12,509 nucleotides of DNA from an uncultured Methylococcaceae bacterium. Lineage in GTDB: Bacteria; Pseudomonadota; Gammaproteobacteria; Methylococcales; Methylomonadaceae. The stretch is taken from positions 1-12,509 of the forward strand of contig CAIVAH010000132.1 of assembly GCA_903903765.1 (NCBI GenBank). Reading direction: 5' to 3'. Position 1 is the stretch's first letter, and each line of letters opens with the position of its first letter. The notes below the pieces were generated by a model. That model ran no database searches. It saw only the letters and a list, made by a program, of their open reading frames with translations, and was not told the origin of the DNA. The position numbers and the translations under genes are program-made. Of the stretch, positions 7,473 through 12,509 are shown piece by piece.

Positions 7473-7502
7473 TTGGTGCTAACTTTTAAGAGTTAGCACC
7501 AA
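7473..7502. terminator. Perfect 12-bp hairpin between convergent genes, possible bidirectional terminator
   Basis: TTGGTGCTAACT (7473-7484) and AGTTAGCACCAA (7491-7502) are exact reverse complements around a 6-base loop. The position between two converging gene ends suits a shared terminator. However, neither side has an immediate run of T: the plus side continues GGCATTTGTTTAATTG, with TTTTT about 20 bases further on. Intrinsic termination is therefore uncertain; it could instead protect the mRNA 3' end. Confidence 0.5.
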
Positions 7503-7555
7503 GGCATTTGTTTAATTGATCTTTTTAAAATTAAACCTCAAAAAAGCCTATTATT

Positions 7556-7996
7556 TCACCACACACCCGTATTCAACATCGAAACCCAAGGTTCTTTCGG
7601 TTCTAATGCGCCACCCTTCTGTAAAAACTCAATTGAAATACCATCAGGGGATCTAATAAAAGCCATATGTCCATCTCGAGGTGGGCGATTAATAATAACG
7701 CCTTTTTCTACTAGATCAGCACAGGTCTGATAGATATTATCCACTTCAAAAGCCACATGGCCAAAATTACGCCCACCCGTATAATCTTCGGTATCCCAGT
7801 TATAAGTTAATTCTAAAAGCGGTGCTTCTGAATTTAATGCCTGTTCAGCATCCAAGGGTGCATACAAATAAACTAAGGTAAATCGTCCCGCTTCACTTTC
7901 ATAACGACGACTTTCAACTAAACCTAGTTTATGACAGAAGAAACCTAAAGACTCATCTAAATCTTTTACCCGAATCATTGTATGTAAATAACGCAT
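7556..7996 (-). CDS. gloA: Lactoylglutathione lyase (glyoxalase I)
   Basis: This 146-residue VOC-fold protein isomerises the hemithioacetal of methylglyoxal and glutathione to S-lactoylglutathione in the cytoplasm. All four metal ligands of the family can be aligned: His5 in MRYLHTM, Glu62 in LLELTYNW, His80 in NFGHVAF and Glu123 in GISIEF. The start, [13 protein letters not shown], is very close to E. coli GloA (MRLLHTMLRVGDL). It carries a few extra residues before LLELTYNW (about 47-58) and a C-terminal tail of about 20 residues (127-146, rich in Pro and Trp) that differs from E. coli. AGGA inside the end of the upstream permease gene lies about 8 bases before the ATG. The two genes are 5 bases apart, so translation is probably coupled. 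It is the last gene of the operon before the hairpin. Confidence 0.93.
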   Translation of the reverse strand: MRYLHTMIRVKDLDESLGFFCHKLGLVESRRYESEAGRFTLVYLYAPLDAEQALNSEAPLLELTYNWDTEDYTGGRNFGHVAFEVDNIYQTCADLVEKGVIINRPPRDGHMAFIRSPDGISIEFLQKGGALEPKEPWVSMLNTGVW

Positions 7997-8001
7997 GGTT
8001 T

Positions 8002-9417
8002 TTATCCTAATGGTGAATTTTCAAGCTTACTGTGTTTAACTGAATACACAAAATACACGACCAAACCTAATACCAACCAAACAATAAACCTTAACCAAGT
8101 AATCGCAGGCAAAAAGGCCATCAAAGCACCACAAGACAATACACCCAATACAGGGAATAAAGGATTTAACGGGGCACGGAAAGGCCTTTCCAAATCCGCA
8201 TGAGTGATTCGTAATACGATTACACCCAAACACACTAAAACGAAAGCTGCTAATGTACCAATATTAACCAATTCAGCTAGCTCTCCTAAGGGCACTAAAC
8301 CTGCGATTAAAGCCATAATAATACCGGTGATAATAATAACGCGAACCGGCGTTTGGGTTTTCTCATGCACTTCGCTAAAGAATGACGATAACAACCCATC
8401 TCTAGACATAGCAAAAATAATTCGCGTCAAACCATAATACAAAACCAACATTACCGTGGTTAAGCCAGAAATAACGCCAGTCGAAATAACAGCTGCTCCC
8501 CAGTTATATCCTAATAAACTTAAAGCATGCGCTACCGGCGATGAAACATTAAGTTCCTTATAGTTAACTACGCCAGTTAACAACCCAGAGACAATAATAT
8601 AAATTAAAGTACAAAACACTAATGAACTTACGATACCAAACGGCAAATCTCTTTGTGGATCTTTCGCTTCTTCTGCTGCGGTAGAGACCGCATCAAAACC
8701 TACATAAGCAAAAAATACCAAAGATGCTCCAGCAAGCACACCGGTTGTTTGACCACCCGGTAATGTTTGAAACCAACCAAACGGCATAAACGGATGCCAA
8801 TTTTCTGGATGCACGTTAAATATGGCAATTCCAATAAAAATACTAATAGTAACTAACTTTACTACCACCATAATATTATTAGCTTTTGCACTGTGTTTAA
8901 CACCTGCTATTAATAAAAACATCAACACCAATATAATCAGTGCCGCTGGTAAATTAATTAAGCCACCGGCCATAGGGGCTTTAGTTAAGGCATCGGGTAA
9001 ACCAAACCCAATAGCCGTCAAAGCATTATTTAAGTAACCCGACCAGCCATTAGCAACAGCCGCAACAGAAATAGCATATTCCAATAACAAGTCCCAGCCG
9101 ATAATAAAGGCAATTAATTCACCAAAAGCGGCATAACTATAACCATAAGCGCTACCGCAACCACCTATTGAAGCAGATAACTCTGCATAAGATAAAGCCG
9201 CAAATGCACAAGCTAAGCCAGCAACAATAAATGATAAAACAATCGCCGGCCCGGCTTGAGTTGCTGCAGCAATGCCCGTTAATACGAAAATCCCAGTACC
9301 AATTATTGCTCCAACCCCTAAGAATGCTAAATCCCAAGCGGATAAACAACGTTTTAATTGATTCACGCCTTGTTCATGAGACATGATTTGTTTAGTACGA
9401 AAAATCTTATGTGCCAT
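8002..9417 (-). CDS. APC-superfamily amino-acid permease (cationic amino-acid transporter/YfnA-like)
   Basis: This 471-residue integral inner-membrane protein has about twelve hydrophobic segments. TM1 carries the unwound APC motif [11 protein letters not shown] (34-44), which forms the substrate site. The conserved block [20 protein letters not shown] (235-254), continuing QRDLP, is typical of the cationic amino-acid transporter group that includes Bacillus YfnA. The N-terminal FRTKQI also fits this group, which supports the first ATG over Met12. The substrate cannot be told from sequence. No clear ribosome binding site precedes the ATG. The gene is 46 bases downstream of slyX with no terminator visible, and 5 bases upstream of gloA, so it is probably in the same transcript. 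Confidence 0.9.
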   Translation of the reverse strand: MAHKIFRTKQIMSHEQGVNQLKRCLSAWDLAFLGVGAIIGTGIFVLTGIAAATQAGPAIVLSFIVAGLACAFAALSYAELSASIGGCGSAYGYSYAAFGELIAFIIGWDLLLEYAISVAAVANGWSGYLNNALTAIGFGLPDALTKAPMAGGLINLPAALIILVLMFLLIAGVKHSAKANNIMVVVKLVTISIFIGIAIFNVHPENWHPFMPFGWFQTLPGGQTTGVLAGASLVFFAYVGFDAVSTAAEEAKDPQRDLPFGIVSSLVFCTLIYIIVSGLLTGVVNYKELNVSSPVAHALSLLGYNWGAAVISTGVISGLTTVMLVLYYGLTRIIFAMSRDGLLSSFFSEVHEKTQTPVRVIIITGIIMALIAGLVPLGELAELVNIGTLAAFVLVCLGVIVLRITHADLERPFRAPLNPLFPVLGVLSCGALMAFLPAITWLRFIVWLVLGLVVYFVYSVKHSKLENSPLG

Positions 9418-9463
9418 TTAATAAATGCCTATGTTGTGTAAAGATTTAAGAATGCTAGGAAGG

Positions 9464-9679
9464 TTAATAATGCGGTGGCGTTTCATCTACAACCTCACTC
9501 GTCTGATTAGAGGTAGTTGACAAACTTTTAATGCGTTCATTAAGCAATTGACAAGTGGCTTCTAAACGCATAATTTGCTGTTGTTGCACACTTACAATCC
9601 GATTTAAGTCTTGGAGTAAGTCTTCTTGATAAGCGGCTTTTATTTCTAATTCTATTAATCTTGCTTCATCCATAGCCAT
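9464..9679 (-). CDS. slyX: SlyX family protein
   Basis: This 71-residue protein is a predicted parallel coiled coil over about residues 5-53, with heptads of Leu, Ile and Val and many Glu/Gln. A flexible tail ends in ETPPHY, the hallmark of SlyX. Length is normal. The molecular function of SlyX is not known; its name comes from proximity to slyD in E. coli, not from a shown activity. The gene begins 2 bases after the hemN stop. Met3 (ATGGATGAA) is an equally plausible start. Confidence 0.9.
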   Translation of the reverse strand: MAMDEARLIELEIKAAYQEDLLQDLNRIVSVQQQQIMRLEATCQLLNERIKSLSTTSNQTSEVVDETPPHY

Positions 9680-9681
9680 AT

Positions 9682-11067
9682 TTATATTACTTTAGAAAAT
9701 TGTTGCTGATGTTTTTGCGCCAAGTATTTATCGAATACCATGCAGATATTCCTAATCAGGAACCGTCCAGCCGCTAAAACTTCGACACCTGTTTCTGTTA
9801 AAATAAGTAAACCATCCGTTTGCATTGGTAACAACATCTCAAGCTCTTCACCAAAATATTCGGCAAAAATAATTGAAAAAGATTGTTCTATTTGTAAAAA
9901 CTCTAGATTGAAATTACATATTAATTGCGTAATTATCGCCGCACGTAACTTATCGTCAGCATTTAATTGAATGCCTTTATATACTGGCAGTTTATCTTGA
10001 TTAAGCAATTGATTATAAGACTCTAGATCTTTTACATTTTGACTGTAAACATCACCTACTCGACCAATAGAAGTAACGCCAAAACCAATTAGATCGCAAT
10101 CAGAATGCGAAGAATAACCTTGAAAATTCCGATACAACTTACCTTTTTTCTGGGCTATTGCTAGTTCGTCATCTGGCTTGGCAAAATGATCCATACCAAT
10201 ATAAATATAGCCAGCCTCAGCTAATTGTTGACTCGCACGTTGCAAAATGTCTAATTTTACGTCTGCTGTAGGCATATCCGCATCATTAATTTGCCGTTGT
10301 GTTTTAAAGCGTGCAGGCATGTGTGCATAATTAAAAATAGAAAATCGATCCGGGCTAACTTTTAATACTTTATCAAGCGTTTTAGAAAAACTGTCTACGG
10401 TTTGTAAAGGTAGACCATAAATCAAATCAATATTAGTTGATCGAAAACCTTCTGCCCTAGCCTGCTCTAAAACAGCAAAAGTTTGTGCTTCTGACTGCAG
10501 TCGATTAACAGTTTTTTGCACAGCAGGATCGAAATCTTGTACACCTAAACTTATACGATTAAAACCTAAATCACGAAGCTGTTTAATGGTTTCAGAATTA
10601 GTTTCTCTTGGGTCAATCTCAATAGAATATTCACCAGTATCATCGTCTTTTAACGAAAAATACTGCCGAGTCGTAGCCATTAATTTTTGCATTTGCTGAG
10701 CATTTAAAAAAGTCGGTGTACCACCACCCCAATGCAATTGCCTAACTTCTCTATTAGCAGCAAATAAACGACCTTGTAATGAAATTTCTTTTAGTAAATT
10801 CGCCAAATAAGGTTCAGCATGTTGACGATTTTTAGTGACTATTTTATTGCATGCACAATAATAACAAACCGTATCACAAAAAGGGATATGAAAATACAGG
10901 GATAATGGCCCACCTAAAGCATTCGACTTAATGATTTCTTGTCGATAGTTCGCTTCTGTATAGCCATCATGTAACTCTAATGCTGTGGGATAAGAAGTAT
11001 AACGAGGCCCCGCTTTATCATAACGATTAATTAACTCTACATCGAATTTAATAGCCTGATCTATCAT
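9682..11067 (-). CDS. hemN: Oxygen-independent coproporphyrinogen III oxidase (radical SAM) HemN
   Basis: HemN decarboxylates two propionate side chains of coproporphyrinogen III to give protoporphyrinogen IX without oxygen, using a 4Fe-4S cluster and two SAM molecules. At 461 residues it matches the family (E. coli 457). RYTSYPTA (22-29) is the conserved N-terminal substrate segment. The cluster motif is Cys64, Cys68, Cys71 in YFHIPFCDTVCYYCACN, with the HemN-specific Cys73. GGGTPT (114-119) binds SAM, and RISLGVQDFD (171-180) and the later FQGYSSHSDCDLIGFG block are typical of true HemN rather than HemW, which lacks them. Its ATG overlaps the ccmI stop as ATGA, so heme synthesis and cytochrome c maturation are translationally linked. 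Anaerobic regulation is plausible, but I see no FNR site because the operon start lies outside the window. Confidence 0.96.
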   Translation of the reverse strand: MIDQAIKFDVELINRYDKAGPRYTSYPTALELHDGYTEANYRQEIIKSNALGGPLSLYFHIPFCDTVCYYCACNKIVTKNRQHAEPYLANLLKEISLQGRLFAANREVRQLHWGGGTPTFLNAQQMQKLMATTRQYFSLKDDDTGEYSIEIDPRETNSETIKQLRDLGFNRISLGVQDFDPAVQKTVNRLQSEAQTFAVLEQARAEGFRSTNIDLIYGLPLQTVDSFSKTLDKVLKVSPDRFSIFNYAHMPARFKTQRQINDADMPTADVKLDILQRASQQLAEAGYIYIGMDHFAKPDDELAIAQKKGKLYRNFQGYSSHSDCDLIGFGVTSIGRVGDVYSQNVKDLESYNQLLNQDKLPVYKGIQLNADDKLRAAIITQLICNFNLEFLQIEQSFSIIFAEYFGEELEMLLPMQTDGLLILTETGVEVLAAGRFLIRNICMVFDKYLAQKHQQQFSKVI

Positions 11068-12293
11068 TTAACAGCGCCATTAATCACTATTTTATGAGGC
11101 GCTTTATCTGCTAATACTACTGAGTCTAGAGTACCTATCAAGTCACCTTGTTGAGGCATGGCATTTCCTGTTGAAGATACTCTTGCTAATAACTTAACAA
11201 TTGGAAAGTTAGAGAGTTTCATATTCGGCATCATAGCCATCGCATCATTTAAGGTAACGCTGATGGGTAAATCAGAAACCTTTTTACGCGCAATCGCCAA
11301 AGGCATCTTTGGCCCTGATATCGCTTGGGCATAGATAAAGACCGTATCATCAGACTGAGTGGTTGATTTTAAATCAGCAGTAATTTCCACAGTGACTTTT
11401 ACCTCAATACCATTAGAAGTCGCTGATTTATTAGATTTTTGATCAACGATCACTTGGGGATTCTCTGCTACTAACTGATCTAATAAGCCTTGTATTTGTT
11501 GTTGAGCTTGTGAATCTGGGGGTAATAAATCTAATAATCTTTTCCAGGTATCATAAGCGGCCTGATCCTCACCACTTTGAGCTTTCGACATACCACCTAA
11601 CCACAACGCCTCCATATTATCAGGCTCTAAAGTCAATACTTTAGCAACAAGTTCACTAGGCTTACCTATTAGGTTTTTATCATTGGTATTAGCTAGAGCA
11701 TCGGCATATAACAACATCACTTCTGGCTTTTCACCTAATAAGCGATAGGCATTTGCTAAGGCCTCAACTGCTTTAGGATATTGCTCTAAAGCTCTATAAG
11801 AACGACCTAACATTAACCAGCCTTGCCCATCCTCTGGAGAGTCTTGCATCTTCTCAGCTAAACGCGTCACCATTTTATTGATTTCTAAGAGTTTTAGTCG
11901 ATCTGAATCGACAGACATCTCATCAGTATGACTAACTGCCGGGTAATTACCCAATAAAAAATACAAACCAGTCGCTAATAACGGTACCACTAATAACAGC
12001 ACATAGATAACCCAGCGCCCATGGTTATTAACAGTTTTTTTGTGTTGTTTTATATCTAAATCATCACTTAAGGCTAATTCAAGATCAGCTAGTTGCGCTG
12101 TGTAGTCTGCCTCAGTTAAAGCACCTGATTGTCTAGCTTGCTTTAACTCAGCTAATCGATATTGAGCGATTATAATATTTTCTTGATCTAAGTCTGCATC
12201 GGCAATAACTTGTCTACGCCAAAAAGAGGGCAATATAAATAAATAGGCGATTAAAACCAGCACACTGACAATCAACCAAAATAAGATATTCAA
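11064..12293 (-). CDS. ccmI: Cytochrome c maturation protein CcmI (CycH), TPR-containing apocytochrome chaperone
   Basis: CcmI holds apocytochrome c for heme ligation by the CcmF/CcmH complex. This 409-residue protein has TM1 (about 3-21), a cytoplasmic loop with a heptad-like helix (about 38-75, ALTEADYTAQLADLE being typical of CcmI) and TM2 (93-114). A periplasmic TPR region follows (about 155-270, with GWLMLGRSYRALEQYPKAVE as a clear repeat), then a C-terminal beta-rich domain (from about 295) like that of two-domain CcmI proteins. The start codon is TTG: an in-frame TGA three codons upstream excludes any ATG, and AAAGGTGA at 12300-12307 is a strong, well-spaced ribosome binding site. The TTG overlaps the ccmH stop as TTGA, and the stop overlaps hemN as ATGA. 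Confidence 0.95.
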   Translation of the reverse strand: MNILFWLIVSVLVLIAYLFILPSFWRRQVIADADLDQENIIIAQYRLAELKQARQSGALTEADYTAQLADLELALSDDLDIKQHKKTVNNHGRWVIYVLLLVVPLLATGLYFLLGNYPAVSHTDEMSVDSDRLKLLEINKMVTRLAEKMQDSPEDGQGWLMLGRSYRALEQYPKAVEALANAYRLLGEKPEVMLLYADALANTNDKNLIGKPSELVAKVLTLEPDNMEALWLGGMSKAQSGEDQAAYDTWKRLLDLLPPDSQAQQQIQGLLDQLVAENPQVIVDQKSNKSATSNGIEVKVTVEITADLKSTTQSDDTVFIYAQAISGPKMPLAIARKKVSDLPISVTLNDAMAMMPNMKLSNFPIVKLLARVSSTGNAMPQQGDLIGTLDSVVLADKAPHKIVINGAVK

Positions 12294-12509
12294 GACAAAT
12301 CACCTTTATCTAACAAACGACGGATTTTTTTTTGCTTTTCACTATCAAGCGTGATTTGCTGATCTTTAGCATTAGCGTTAAGCGCTTGTCTTTTTTGGCG
12401 AATAAACCCATAAACAATGAGCAAGCCTAAAATCAAAAACACAATCGGCGCCAGCCAAAGTAACGCTGTTTTACCTCTAAATGCCGGTTTATAAAGTACA
12501 AAATCCCCA
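12290..12509 (-). CDS. ccmH: Cytochrome c maturation protein CcmH (CycL), C-terminal part (5' end outside window)
   Basis: Only the last 72 residues are visible. They begin GDFVLYKPAFRGKTALLWLA, where YGDFVLYxPP is the usual end of the CcmH periplasmic domain, just before the C-terminal membrane anchor (LLWLAPIVFLILGLLIVYGF, about visible residues 17-36). A basic cytoplasmic tail follows (RQKRQ, later KQKKIRRLLDKGD). CcmH is the thioredoxin-like reductant of apocytochrome c. Its CxxC would lie upstream, outside the window. The short tail ending near the membrane shows that CcmH and CcmI are separate proteins here, unlike the fused E. coli CcmH. The stop overlaps the TTG start of ccmI. Confidence 0.9.
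   Translation of the reverse strand, partial: GDFVLYKPAFRGKTALLWLAPIVFLILGLLIVYGFIRQKRQALNANAKDQQITLDSEKQKKIRRLLDKGDLS
12300..12307 (-). promoter_or_regulatory. Ribosome binding site deciding the TTG start of ccmI
   Basis: AAAGGTGA, inside the end of ccmH, is complementary to the 16S 3' end and leaves 6 bases to the TTG at 12293-12291. This near-ideal site supports the non-ATG start, since no ATG exists in frame between it and the preceding in-frame stop. Confidence 0.75.

Noticed and set aside
7473..7502. CIRCE (HrcA) operator
   Set aside because: The arms share TTAGCAC with CIRCE, but the arm order, length and 9-base spacer of TTAGCACTC-N9-GAGTGCTAA are not present, and the site lies at gene ends rather than upstream of a heat-shock gene.
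1..12509. Defence system, prophage, CRISPR array, transposon or other mobile element
   Set aside because: I found no array of spaced repeats, no transposase, integrase or phage gene and no tRNA-linked attachment site. Apart from the gnn genes and small unknowns, the content is core metabolism.

Overview
The window looks like a chromosomal segment of a low-GC (about 40% by eye) Gram-negative bacterium, most likely a gammaproteobacterium. The evidence is a lipid A pathway (lpxB), System I cytochrome c maturation genes (ccmH, ccmI), SlyX with its typical PPHY tail, a VF530/DUF2132 protein and a TorF-type outer-membrane protein. I cannot place it more precisely; a methanotroph-like or sulfur-oxidiser-like lineage is only a guess. 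I see no insertion sequence, phage gene, CRISPR array, tRNA or rRNA.

Left part (1-2488, minus strand): a three-gene run reads gnnA-like sugar-nucleotide dehydrogenase, gnnB-like PLP aminotransferase, then lpxB, which is cut by the window edge. Together the first two would turn UDP-GlcNAc into its 3-amino analogue, and LpxB would act on the acylated product. This predicts a lipid A backbone containing 2,3-diamino-2,3-dideoxyglucose with extra amide-linked acyl chains. It is the most interesting inference in the window.

Middle (2489-6151): a 474-base AT-rich intergenic region holds divergent promoter candidates and 11-bp-phased repeats. It precedes a plus-strand TorF/Gcw_chp putative porin. 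That gene converges on, and overlaps by 3 bases, a minus-strand group made of uvrB, an unlisted 53-residue single-membrane-segment protein, and VF530/DUF2132. The last two overlap by 8 bases. UvrB starts with TTG, and I see no LexA box before it.

Right part (6152-12509): a plus-strand class I aspartate-type aminotransferase has its own sigma70-like promoter. A perfect 12-bp hairpin separates it from a converging minus-strand operon: ccmH (partial), ccmI, hemN, slyX, an APC-family amino-acid permease and gloA. The junctions are tight: 4-base overlaps at ccmH/ccmI and ccmI/hemN, 2 bases at hemN/slyX and 5 bases at permease/gloA. This links heme supply (HemN) with cytochrome c assembly (CcmH, CcmI), while the distal genes look like added housekeeping functions.

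Most of the window is ordinary core genome. The points worth a second look are the gnn-lpxB cluster without an adjacent lpxA, the small overlooked membrane protein, the phased repeats, two forced TTG starts and the isolated hairpin.
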